Below, piece by piece: positions 25,837 to 33,639 of a DNA stretch of 64,000 nucleotides. Origin of the DNA: Acidimangrovimonas sediminis (GTDB taxonomy: Bacteria; Pseudomonadota; Alphaproteobacteria; Rhodobacterales; Rhodobacteraceae); the NCBI RefSeq assembly GCF_002871005.1, contig NZ_PHSN01000010.1:62001-126000 (forward strand), read 5' to 3'. The notes under the pieces were generated by a model, which was not told the origin of the DNA, searched no databases, and was given only the letters and a program-made list of their open reading frames with translations. Position 1 is the first letter of the stretch; each line of letters opens with the position of its first letter. The translations under genes and the position numbers were made by a program.

Positions 25837-26715
25837 CTAGGTCGCGGCCCGCGCGGCACACCCGGCCAGAAGATCGACCGTCGCCCGATGCAGATCGCGC
25901 AGCACCTCCACGGCGTCGCGCCCGGCGGTACGGGCCTGCGGCACCTCGAGGCCCAGCGGCACCCCGGCGGGCAGCGCCGCAAGGATCGCCGCCAGGTCGA
26001 TCTGCCCCCGGCCCGGCGGCAGGCGATCCTCGCGCGCGGTGTGCAACAATTGCGCCTCCGTGTAGGGCGGGTGGACCGGGGCGTCGCACAGATGGGCGAA
26101 GGGCAGCCGCGCGGGATCCCGCGTCGCCAGATCCGCGAGATCCGCAAGCCGAGACCCCGAGCGGTCGAAATGCAGGCTGTCGACGAGGATCCCGATCCCC
26201 GGCGCAGACCCCGGCGCAGACCCGGGCTCGAAACCTGGTCCGGCTGCCTGCACGACGGCGGAGCAGGTGGCGAGATCGGGGACCGACGTCCAGGGGAAGA
26301 ATTCCAGCACCGTCGCGATGCCGCGCTGCGCCGCCGCCGCGCCCAGCTCTGCCAGGCGATCGGCAAGACGGGTGTGATCGTCGTCGTAAGGCGCGGTAAT
26401 CAGGTGGCCGGCGCCCAGCTCCGCCCCCGCGTCCAGCATCGGCAACAGCGCCTCGACCCGCGTGTCGGGGGTGATCCTGACGAACTCGATATCGTTCACG
26501 CCGATCCCGGTGGCGGCCAGCGCCGCGCGGGTGGCGCGCAGCATCGCCGGGTCGTCCATCAGCGGGTAGCCGGGGCTGTCGTCGGTCACCCGCAGAAGCC
26601 GCAGGCCGACCGCGTCGAACCCGGCGCTGGCCGCCGCTTCGATCAGCGCCGGCGGCGGCAGGTTGATTGCCGACAGGTGGGCCAGCGACAGGCGGGGGAA
26701 AGGGGCGCGCGTCAT
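25837..26715 (-). CDS. TIM-barrel sugar phosphate isomerase/epimerase-like protein
   Basis: A 292-residue xylose-isomerase-like barrel (AP endonuclease 2 superfamily). Metal-binding candidates are the glutamate in VLEFFPWTS, the aspartate and histidine of VDSLHFDRS, HLCDAP, and the glutamate of LGLEVPQ. The same fold forms the N-terminal half of the QuiC-type protein encoded at 33636, so a lyase, isomerase or dehydratase acting on a hydroaromatic or sugar acid is plausible. A PGSAPGSAPG insertion near residue 165 looks like local repeat expansion. Its ATG overlaps the flavoprotein stop (ATGA). Confidence 0.75.
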   Translation of the reverse strand: MTRAPFPRLSLAHLSAINLPPPALIEAAASAGFDAVGLRLLRVTDDSPGYPLMDDPAMLRATRAALAATGIGVNDIEFVRITPDTRVEALLPMLDAGAELGAGHLITAPYDDDHTRLADRLAELGAAAAQRGIATVLEFFPWTSVPDLATCSAVVQAAGPGFEPGSAPGSAPGIGILVDSLHFDRSGSRLADLADLATRDPARLPFAHLCDAPVHPPYTEAQLLHTAREDRLPPGRGQIDLAAILAALPAGVPLGLEVPQARTAGRDAVEVLRDLHRATVDLLAGCAARAAT

Positions 26716-28388
26716 GGGGTTTCTCCGGTGGCGGCATGGCGGCCCGCGATGAACCCGAAGGTCAGCGCCGGACCAAGGTTGATGCCCCCCGCCGGGTAGA
26801 ATCCGCCGAAGACGCTGGCCGCGTCAGTGCCGGCGGCATAGAGACCCGGGATCGGCGCGCCGCCCGCGTCCAGCACCCGTGCCGCGGCGTCGGTGGCAAG
26901 GCCCGCGAAGGTGCCGAAGCTTCCGGGCACCACCTCCACCGCGAAGAAAGGCGCGCGCAGGATCGGCGCGACGCAGGGGTTCGGCGTCACCTCCGGGTCG
27001 CCCTGCAAGCGCATGTAGGGCGTGGTGCCGCGGCAGAAGGCCGGGTCTTCCCCCCGCGCCGCAGCCGCGTTCCACGCGGCCACCGTAGCGACAAGGCCCG
27101 CCGGGTCGATCCCGCAGGCACGGGCGAGGTCCTCGATGCTGCGCCCGGTCTTGAGGTAGCCGCGGCGCACCCATTGGCGCCAGGGCACCGGCGCAGGGCG
27201 CACCACGCCCAGACCGTAGCGCCGCAGGAACCGCAGGTCGCACACCAGCCACGAGCGCGCGCGCTGCCCCTCGGGCACGGCGGCGAGCATTTCATTGACG
27301 TAATCGTGGTAGCCCAGCCCCTCATTGCAGAAGCGCCGCCCGTCGGCCAGCACGCCGATCACCCCGGGTTTGCCGCGGTCGATGATGTGGGGGAATGGCG
27401 CGACCCGCCCGTCGGGCCAGCGCACGGTCGAGACTGGGCAGAAGGCGGCGGGGCGCGCGACCGACAGGTCGACATGCCCGCCCACCGCCTCGGCCAGCCG
27501 GGCGCCGTTGCCCGCAGCCTCGGGCACGGCGAGGGTGCGGTGCTCGGCATTGCGGGGGAAGCTTTCGGCGCGGCGGGCCGCGTCATGGGGATAGCCGCCG
27601 CTGGCCAGCACGACGCCCGCGCCCGCCATCAGGACGCTGCCGTCGGCCAGCCGCACGCCCGCGACGCGCCCGGCCCGGCGCTCCAGCGCGGTCACCTCAA
27701 CCCCGGTGCGGAACGCGACCCCGAGATCGAGGGCCGAGCGCATCAGCCGCGCGACCAGCGCGTTGCCGTTACGCAGATCCATCCCGCGGCCGTGCAGCGC
27801 AAGGTCGCGCATGTGGCGCAACACCCGCCCCGTAGCATGGGCGAAGGACCGGGCCGAGCGCGTCATGGTCATGAAGGCGCGCAGGTCCGCACCGGACTGG
27901 ATCGTCATGCCGAGGAACGTCGTCTCCCGCACCGGCTTGCGCAGCAGCCGGATATCGCGCCCGAGCTTGCGCCCGTCGAAGGGTTTCGCGATGACCGAAC
28001 GCCCACCCTGCCCCGCGCCAGGCAGGTGGCCGTAGGTGTCGGGGATGGCCAGCCCGCCCTCGAACTGCAGTGCGGTCCGTTCCTCGAAGAATCCGACCAT
28101 CTGAGGGGCGGCACGCAGAAAGGCCCCGACCCGGGCCGCGTCGAGATGATTGCCGAGAACTGCCTCGAGGTAGCGACGCGGGGCGCCCGGATCCTCGTCG
28201 ATCCCGGTTCGGGCGCAGACCGGATTGCCCGGCGCCCAGATCCAGCCGCCCGACCAGGCGGTGGTGCCGCCGATCGTGCCGGCCCTCTCGATCACAACGA
28301 CGTCGAGGCCATGCGCTGCGGCCGTCACCGCCGCGGCCAACCCCGCCGCCCCCGACCCGACGACGATAAGATCGCGATCGCCCGTCAC
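26712..28388 (-). CDS. FAD-dependent dehydrogenase of the fumarate reductase / 3-ketosteroid dehydrogenase family
   Basis: A 558-residue flavoprotein. The FAD motif VVGSGAAGLAAA is near residue 9, followed by the ERAGTIGGTTAWSGG tract, and GTFAGLATDAAARVLDAG plus GLYAAGTDAASVFGG lie near the C-terminus. The last segment, PAGGINLGPALTFGFIAG, is typical of succinate-dehydrogenase-like flavoproteins. The GTG at 28388 is preferred because GGGAGG lies about five bases upstream and the FAD motif follows at once. It is divergent from LysR and coupled to the TIM-barrel gene. It might desaturate a hydroaromatic ring such as quinate or shikimate derivatives; that is inference. Confidence 0.84.
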   Translation of the reverse strand: MTGDRDLIVVGSGAAGLAAAVTAAAHGLDVVVIERAGTIGGTTAWSGGWIWAPGNPVCARTGIDEDPGAPRRYLEAVLGNHLDAARVGAFLRAAPQMVGFFEERTALQFEGGLAIPDTYGHLPGAGQGGRSVIAKPFDGRKLGRDIRLLRKPVRETTFLGMTIQSGADLRAFMTMTRSARSFAHATGRVLRHMRDLALHGRGMDLRNGNALVARLMRSALDLGVAFRTGVEVTALERRAGRVAGVRLADGSVLMAGAGVVLASGGYPHDAARRAESFPRNAEHRTLAVPEAAGNGARLAEAVGGHVDLSVARPAAFCPVSTVRWPDGRVAPFPHIIDRGKPGVIGVLADGRRFCNEGLGYHDYVNEMLAAVPEGQRARSWLVCDLRFLRRYGLGVVRPAPVPWRQWVRRGYLKTGRSIEDLARACGIDPAGLVATVAAWNAAAARGEDPAFCRGTTPYMRLQGDPEVTPNPCVAPILRAPFFAVEVVPGSFGTFAGLATDAAARVLDAGGAPIPGLYAAGTDAASVFGGFYPAGGINLGPALTFGFIAGRHAATGETP

Positions 28389-28433
28389 CTTCGCCTCCCT
28401 CGCTTGGGCTCGACCATTGGGGATGGCTCGCCA

Positions 28434-28476
28434 TAACGTCAATAATGGAATAGACTTCCATCGTAACATGACGTTA
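28434..28476. promoter_or_regulatory. LysR-type inverted repeat in the divergent promoter
   Basis: Perfect 8-base arms TAACGTCA (28434-28441) and TGACGTTA (28469-28476) flank an AT-rich centre between the flavoprotein and lysR genes. The TAACGT half-site recurs in the site at 29447-29463, suggesting that one regulator binds both. Confidence 0.55.
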
Positions 28477-28500
28477 ATCAAAATTCGGGGGAGGCACCGC

Positions 28501-29445
28501 ATGAAGGAAATCACGCTCCGGCAGGTGGAGGTGATCCGCGCCGTGATGCTGCGCGGCACGATCAGCGGCGCGGCGGAGCATCTGGGTGTGTCGGCCCCGG
28601 GGATCAGCCGGCTGGTCAAACATACCGAGGAATCGCTGGGCATCCGGCTGTTCGAGCGCCGCGCCGGTCTGTTCGTGCCCTCGGTCGAGGCCGGGCCGGT
28701 CTTCGACCAGATTCGCGAGGTCTACAAGGGGGTGGAGAACCTACAGCTCGCGCTTGACTCGCTCCAGAAGGGAGAGGACGTGCGGCTTGCCTTCGCCTCC
28801 GCGCCCTCGGTTGCGCAGTTCATCGCGGCCCGGGCGATCCGCGCGATGCGGACCCGCTATCCCGACCTCTTCATCGACCTCAACATTCTGAAGATCGAGG
28901 AGACAACCGACTACCTGCTCCTGGAACGTGGCGAGTTTGTCATCATGAGCTCGCCGATCCGCAACCCAGGGATCGAGAACGAGGCCCTGGCCCATGGCAA
29001 GATCGTCGCGATCCTGCCCGAGGGGCACCGGCTGGCGGGGCGCGACACCGTGTCGGTGCACGACCTGGCGGGGGAGCCGCTGATCGGCGTCGACCCGTCA
29101 GACCCCTATGGCAGCATCGTCGCCCGGCCGTTCCGCGACGCCGGGCTGCCGCTGCGCCAGTCGATGCGCGGGCGCTTCGCCCAGACCGTCGTCAGTCTGG
29201 TCCGCCACGGCCTCGGCGTTGCGCTGATCGACGAATTCTCGGTGGCCGAGGTCTACATGCCCGGCCTCGTCCGGGTGCCGCTGGCCGAGGAGGCGCCGAT
29301 CACCATCTACGTCGTGTCGAAGAAGGGCCGCAGCCTGTCGAACTTCGCCGAATTCGGCATCCGCCAGTTCCGCAGGGAGCTGGCCGAGGCGCACAAACAC
29401 TGGACGCGCCCCGGGAGCCCGGCTTCGGGGGAGCGGGAAGCCTGA
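28501..29445 (+). CDS. LysR-family transcriptional regulator
   Basis: A 314-residue regulator. The winged helix (about residues 1-62) contains LRQVEVIRAVMLRGTISGAA and VSAPGISRLVKHTEESLG. The effector domain lies from about 95. A strong GGGGGAGG ribosome site precedes the ATG at 28501. It is divergent from the flavoprotein/TIM-barrel pair and is followed on the same strand by the TctC-TctB-TctA transporter and the quinate-type catabolic genes. It probably activates both sides through the TAACGT sites at 28434-28476 and 29447-29463. Confidence 0.88.
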   Translation: MKEITLRQVEVIRAVMLRGTISGAAEHLGVSAPGISRLVKHTEESLGIRLFERRAGLFVPSVEAGPVFDQIREVYKGVENLQLALDSLQKGEDVRLAFASAPSVAQFIAARAIRAMRTRYPDLFIDLNILKIEETTDYLLLERGEFVIMSSPIRNPGIENEALAHGKIVAILPEGHRLAGRDTVSVHDLAGEPLIGVDPSDPYGSIVARPFRDAGLPLRQSMRGRFAQTVVSLVRHGLGVALIDEFSVAEVYMPGLVRVPLAEEAPITIYVVSKKGRSLSNFAEFGIRQFRRELAEAHKHWTRPGSPASGEREA

Positions 29446-29446
29446 A

Positions 29447-29463
29447 ATTAACGTAAAGTTAAT
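29447..29463. promoter_or_regulatory. T-N11-A palindrome upstream of tctC
   Basis: ATTAAC and GTTAAT arms flank GTAAA, giving a 17-base inverted repeat that contains a TAACG-centred T-N11-A core, the standard LysR box. It starts just after the lysR stop and lies about 105 bases before the tctC start. Confidence 0.6.
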
Positions 29464-29566
29464 TGATGATCACATTTGATATTTGGAGTTACGTTCGTTT
29501 TGCTGCACCTTTCATACCCGACGGGCGGACAGGAGGGTCTGCCCGGAACGGATTTGGGAGGACGAC

Positions 29567-30571
29567 ATGAAAAGCATTCTGGTCAGCGCCGTTGCGGCGC
29601 TTGCGCTGAGCACCGTCGCGGTCTCGGCGAAGGACTACCCCTCGAAGGAAATTCAGGGCGTGATCCAGTGGGGCGCAGGCGGCTCGACCGACACCGTGAT
29701 GCGCTCGGTCACCCCGCACGCCGAGAAGACGCTCGGCGGCACCGTCGTGATGCAGAACATGACCGGCGGCGTGGGCGCGATCGCGCTGAACTTTGTCACG
29801 GGCAAGCCGGCCGACGGCTACACCCTGCTGATGGGCGCGGAAAACCCGCTGCTATACAAGGTGATGGGCCTGGGTCGCAAGGATTACAGCGACTTCACCC
29901 CGATCGACATCCTGGCCCGCGGCACCGCAATTCTGGTCGCCCGCCCCGGCCTGCCCTTCGACGATTACAAGGGCATGATCGCGTATATCAAGGCGCATCC
30001 GGGCGAGCTTCGCATCGGCGCGACCGGGCCGGGCGGCCTGCCCTCGGTCGTGACCGCTATGATGAACAACGTCGAAGGCAAGCTGAACGTGATCTCGGTG
30101 CCCTATGACGGCGATGGCCCGGCGCTGACCGCGCTGCAGGGCGGCGCGATCGACGTGATGCCGGCGGTTCTGGGCGCCGCGATCGAAAGCATCAAGGCCG
30201 GCAAGATGAAGCCGCTCGCGATCTTCGAGAAGCAGCCCAACCACCTGCTGCCGAAGGTGCCCACCATCACCTCGTTCAACGAGGCCTATGCCAAGTACCT
30301 GCCGTGGGGCCCGTTCTTCGGCGTCTTCGTCAAGAAGGGCACGCCGAGCGACGTGGTGGCCAAGCTTTCGGCCGCCTACAAGGCCGGCGCCGAGACGGCA
30401 GATTTCAACAAGCTGATGGATGGCCGCGGCTATACCGTGATGAACATCTCGGGCAAGGCGGCGCAGGACTTCCTCACCAAGTGGCAGTCGAACACCACCT
30501 GGCTTCTTCAGGACGCGGGCCTGACCAAGACCTCGCCCGCGAAATTCGGGATCGCCAAGCCCGGCAAGTGA
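29567..30571 (+). CDS. Tripartite tricarboxylate transporter substrate-binding protein (TctC/BUG type)
   Basis: A 334-residue periplasmic binding protein with a Sec signal (residues 1-21, cleavage near VSAKD). Family features are VIQWGAGGSTDTVMR, QNMTGGVGAIALN, ELRIGATGPGGLPS, and VPYDGDGPALTALQGGAIDVM. TctC proteins bind carboxylated ligands for the TctAB channel. The adjacent catabolic genes point to a hydroaromatic carboxylate such as quinate or shikimate, but the ligand is not proven. A GGGAGGA ribosome site precedes the start. Confidence 0.88.
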   Translation: MKSILVSAVAALALSTVAVSAKDYPSKEIQGVIQWGAGGSTDTVMRSVTPHAEKTLGGTVVMQNMTGGVGAIALNFVTGKPADGYTLLMGAENPLLYKVMGLGRKDYSDFTPIDILARGTAILVARPGLPFDDYKGMIAYIKAHPGELRIGATGPGGLPSVVTAMMNNVEGKLNVISVPYDGDGPALTALQGGAIDVMPAVLGAAIESIKAGKMKPLAIFEKQPNHLLPKVPTITSFNEAYAKYLPWGPFFGVFVKKGTPSDVVAKLSAAYKAGAETADFNKLMDGRGYTVMNISGKAAQDFLTKWQSNTTWLLQDAGLTKTSPAKFGIAKPGK

Positions 30572-30580
30572 TCGGCGCCG

Positions 30581-30600
30581 GGACGGCCACGGGGCCGTCC
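30581..30600 (+). terminator. Intercistronic hairpin between tctC and tctB
   Basis: Perfect 8-base arms GGACGGCC (30581-30588) and GGCCGTCC (30593-30600) with an ACGG loop lie just after the tctC stop. There is no uridine run, so it may stabilise the tctC mRNA or attenuate transcription, matching the usual excess of binding protein over membrane subunits. Confidence 0.45.
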
Positions 30601-30701
30601 TCCAGAACGACCCGGCGCCGCCCTTCAGCACCGAAGCGCGGCGCCATCTCATTCCGGACCTGCTCATTCCGGGCCTGCGCGAACGCCCGAGGGAGGAACC
30701 C

Positions 30702-31271
30702 ATGTCGCAGCATCTTGAAACAGACCATCATGACGGGACGTCCGACGCGACGCCCGGCGGGTACGAGGACCAGAAGCGACCCGGCGAGACCGCTTTCGCC
30801 GTGATCATGCTGCTCGCCAGCCTCGGCCTCCTGTGGAACGCCTACGGGATCGCGGGCTTCACCTCGCTGTCCTCGCCCGGTGCGATCCCGATGGCGACCA
30901 CCTTCGTCATGGTCGTTGCCGCGGCGATCGTGCTGGTGCACACGATCCGACTGCCGAAGGCGACCGGAGAGACCTTCGTCAAGGACATCCTGCCGGGCAC
31001 GGTGCTGCTCTTCGTCGTCTTCCTGGTCTGCTACGGCGTGCTGCTGGAGCCGCTGGGCTTCATCCTTACCTCGGCACTGTTCCTAGTCGCCGCGATCAAA
31101 GTGCTGTGGCGGCGCAGCTGGGCGGTGACGCTGGGGGTCGCGGCCTTCAGCCTTCTGCTGATCTGGCTGGTGTTCCGCATCGTGTTCACCGTGCTGATGC
31201 CCGAGGGCGTCGTGCCCGAGGCCGAGATCATCCAGACCTTCCGCAACCTCTTCACCGGAGGGGCCTCGTGA
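30702..31271 (+). CDS. Tripartite tricarboxylate transporter small membrane subunit (TctB type)
   Basis: A 189-residue protein with a hydrophilic, acidic N-terminus (about residues 1-28) and four membrane helices (starting FAVIMLLASLGLLW). TctB is the small integral-membrane partner of TctA. The stop overlaps the TctA start by one base (TGATG), indicating coupled translation. Confidence 0.82.
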   Translation: MSQHLETDHHDGTSDATPGGYEDQKRPGETAFAVIMLLASLGLLWNAYGIAGFTSLSSPGAIPMATTFVMVVAAAIVLVHTIRLPKATGETFVKDILPGTVLLFVVFLVCYGVLLEPLGFILTSALFLVAAIKVLWRRSWAVTLGVAAFSLLLIWLVFRIVFTVLMPEGVVPEAEIIQTFRNLFTGGAS

Positions 31272-32791
31272 TGGAACATCTTCTCGCCTTCTTCACCATC
31301 TTCACCCACCCGCAACTCCTTCTCCTCGTGGGTCTCGGCACCTTCGCAGGGGTCTACGTGGGGGCGATCCCCGGGCTGTCGGTCACCATGGCGGTGTCGA
31401 TCCTGATCTCCTTCACCTTCTCGTGGGACGTCTACCCGGCGCTGGCGCTGATGGTGGGGATCTACATGGGCGGGGTCTACGGCGGGTCGCGCACCGCGAT
31501 CCTTCTGAACATCCCCGGCGCGCCCTCGGCGATCGCCACGGCGATGGACGGCTATCCCATGGCGCAGCGCGGCGAGGCCGGGACAGCGATCGGTGTCACC
31601 ACCACTATGTCGTTCTTCGGCGGTTTCATCGGCATCCTCGTGCTGGCGCTGGCCGCGCCCTCGGTCTCGGCCTTCGCGCTGAAGTTCCAGCCGCGCGACT
31701 ACATGCTGCTGGCGGTGCTGGGCATCCTGCTGGTCGGTTCGCTCTCGCAGGGCAGCCTGACCAAGGGGATCTTTGCCGGCGCGCTGGGGATAGCCATCGG
31801 CGCCGTCGGGCGCGACCCGCTGACCTTCGCCGAGCGTTTCACCTTCAACATGCCGCTGATGGAAAGCGGGATCTCCTTCATCGCGGTGATGATCGGGATG
31901 TTCGGCGTGTCCGAAGCGCTGCTGCAGTTGCACCACGTCGGCCAGCCGGCGATCAAGCAGAAGATCAGCCGCATCGTGCCGTCCTGGTCGACGATCCGCA
32001 AGCATCTGCCGCTGTCGCTTCAGACCTCGACCATCGGTGTGATCATCGGCGCGCTACCGGGCACCGGCGGCGACATCGCAGCGCTGATGGCCTATGACCA
32101 CGCCAAGCGCGTCACCAAGAAACCCACCCGCCCCTTCGGCCAGGGCGCGATCGAGGGGCTGGTGGCTCCCGAGACCGCCAACAACGCGGCCGTCGGCGGC
32201 GCCTTCATCCCGATGATGACGCTGGGCATTCCCGGCGACGCGGTGACCGCGATCATGATCGGCGCGCTCTACATCCACGGGCTGAACCCGGGTCCGATGC
32301 TGATGGTGGAACAGCCCAACATGTTCTGGTTCATCGTCGGCGCGCTGGTGATGGCGAACTTCTTCATGCTGATCTTCGGCCTGACGGGGATCCGCCTCTT
32401 CACCAAGATCGTCGCGATGCCGCGGCCGGTGCTGATCCCGCTGATCATGCTTCTTTCGATCGTCGGCGCCTATGCCGTGAACAACTCGATCACCGATGTC
32501 TACTGGATGCTCGGCTTCGGCATATTCGGCTACCTGATGCGGCACTACGGCTATCCGCTGGGCCCCGTCATCCTGGGCGTGATCCTGTCGCGGCTGCTGG
32601 ATGACAACTGGCGCCGGGCGATCATCTCGGACCGCGGCGACCTCGGTCTCTTCTTCCGCGGCATCTTCACCAGCCCGCTGTCGACGGTGTTGTTCCTGGC
32701 CGTGGTGCTGATCTTCGTTTCCCAAACCCCCATCTGGCGCTGGCTCAAGGCTCGTATCCTCGGTCAGGGCAAAAGGAGTGTCGAACAATGA
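31271..32791 (+). CDS. Tripartite tricarboxylate transporter large permease (TctA type)
   Basis: A 506-residue, very hydrophobic permease. TctA signatures are GVYVGAIPGLSVTMAV, GGVYGGSRTAILLNIPGAPSA, the second repeat IGALPGTGGDIAALMAYDHAKR, and LGIPGDAVTAIMIGAL. It couples ion movement to uptake of the ligand delivered by TctC. The start at 31271 is fixed by the TGATG overlap, and the stop overlaps the downstream dehydrogenase start (ATGA), so transporter and catabolic genes form one operon. Confidence 0.92.
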   Translation: MEHLLAFFTIFTHPQLLLLVGLGTFAGVYVGAIPGLSVTMAVSILISFTFSWDVYPALALMVGIYMGGVYGGSRTAILLNIPGAPSAIATAMDGYPMAQRGEAGTAIGVTTTMSFFGGFIGILVLALAAPSVSAFALKFQPRDYMLLAVLGILLVGSLSQGSLTKGIFAGALGIAIGAVGRDPLTFAERFTFNMPLMESGISFIAVMIGMFGVSEALLQLHHVGQPAIKQKISRIVPSWSTIRKHLPLSLQTSTIGVIIGALPGTGGDIAALMAYDHAKRVTKKPTRPFGQGAIEGLVAPETANNAAVGGAFIPMMTLGIPGDAVTAIMIGALYIHGLNPGPMLMVEQPNMFWFIVGALVMANFFMLIFGLTGIRLFTKIVAMPRPVLIPLIMLLSIVGAYAVNNSITDVYWMLGFGIFGYLMRHYGYPLGPVILGVILSRLLDDNWRRAIISDRGDLGLFFRGIFTSPLSTVLFLAVVLIFVSQTPIWRWLKARILGQGKRSVEQ

Positions 32792-33639
32792 CGGACGCAC
32801 CGTCGCTTCTGCTCGGGCTGATCGGCGACAACATCGCGCGGTCGCAGTCGCCCCGCCTGCACCGGCTCTCCGGCGCGCAGAACGGGATCAGGGTGCGCTA
32901 CGACAGCCTGATCCCCAACGACATGGGCGCCAGTTTCGAAGAGGTCTTCGACGGCGCCCGGACCGGCGGCTACCGCGGGCTGAACATCACCTATCCCTAC
33001 AAGGAAAAGGTGGTCGGCATGGTCCGCGTCGACGACCCGCTGGTGCGTGCCATGGGGTCGGTGAACACGGTGCTCTTCGAACCCGAGGGGCCCGTGGGCC
33101 TGAACACCGACTACACCGGCTTCATGGCCTCTTACCGCGCGATCCGGGGCCATGCGGCGCCGGGCGTGGTGGCGATGATCGGGACCGGCGGCGTGGGCCG
33201 CGCCGTGGCGTTTGGCCTTCTCGGGCTGGGCGCGCGCGAGATCCGGCTGGTCGACCGCGACCCAGCCCGGGCCGAAGCGCTGGCCGAGGCGCTGAACCGG
33301 GCCGACCCGGACCTTGCCGTGAGCATCTGGATCGAGGCGGAGCGCGCCGCCGAAGGCGCGACCGGGTTGATCAACTGCACCCCCGTCGGCATGTACGGCC
33401 ACGAGGGCGCGGTGCTGACCGCGGCGGCCATGGCGGGGGCCGAATGGGCCTTTGACGCCGTCTACACCCCGGCCGACACCCAGTTCCTGACTGGGGCTGA
33501 GCAGGCAGGCCTCGCCGTGATCTCGGGGTGGGAGCTGTTCTTCTTCCAGGGCGTGCACGCGTGGAAACTGTTCTCGGGCAAGGGCGTCGACGAAGCGCGG
33601 CTGCGCGCGCAGCTGATCGGACAGGAGGACGCTGCATGA
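32788..33639 (+). CDS. Quinate/shikimate dehydrogenase-like protein (AroE family)
   Basis: A 283-residue member of the shikimate dehydrogenase family. Substrate-site motifs are SQSPRLHR (about residues 19-26), NITYPYKEK with the catalytic lysine (about 66-74), GSVNTV and LNTDYTGF with the catalytic aspartate. The nucleotide site is GTGGVGRA. Strand 2 ends in VDRDPARA, where an acidic residue replaces the NRT of NADP-dependent AroE; this favours NAD and a catabolic role. It would oxidise quinate or shikimate to 3-dehydroquinate or 3-dehydroshikimate. ATGA overlaps join it to tctA and to the QuiC-type gene. Confidence 0.85.
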   Translation: MTDAPSLLLGLIGDNIARSQSPRLHRLSGAQNGIRVRYDSLIPNDMGASFEEVFDGARTGGYRGLNITYPYKEKVVGMVRVDDPLVRAMGSVNTVLFEPEGPVGLNTDYTGFMASYRAIRGHAAPGVVAMIGTGGVGRAVAFGLLGLGAREIRLVDRDPARAEALAEALNRADPDLAVSIWIEAERAAEGATGLINCTPVGMYGHEGAVLTAAAMAGAEWAFDAVYTPADTQFLTGAEQAGLAVISGWELFFFQGVHAWKLFSGKGVDEARLRAQLIGQEDAA

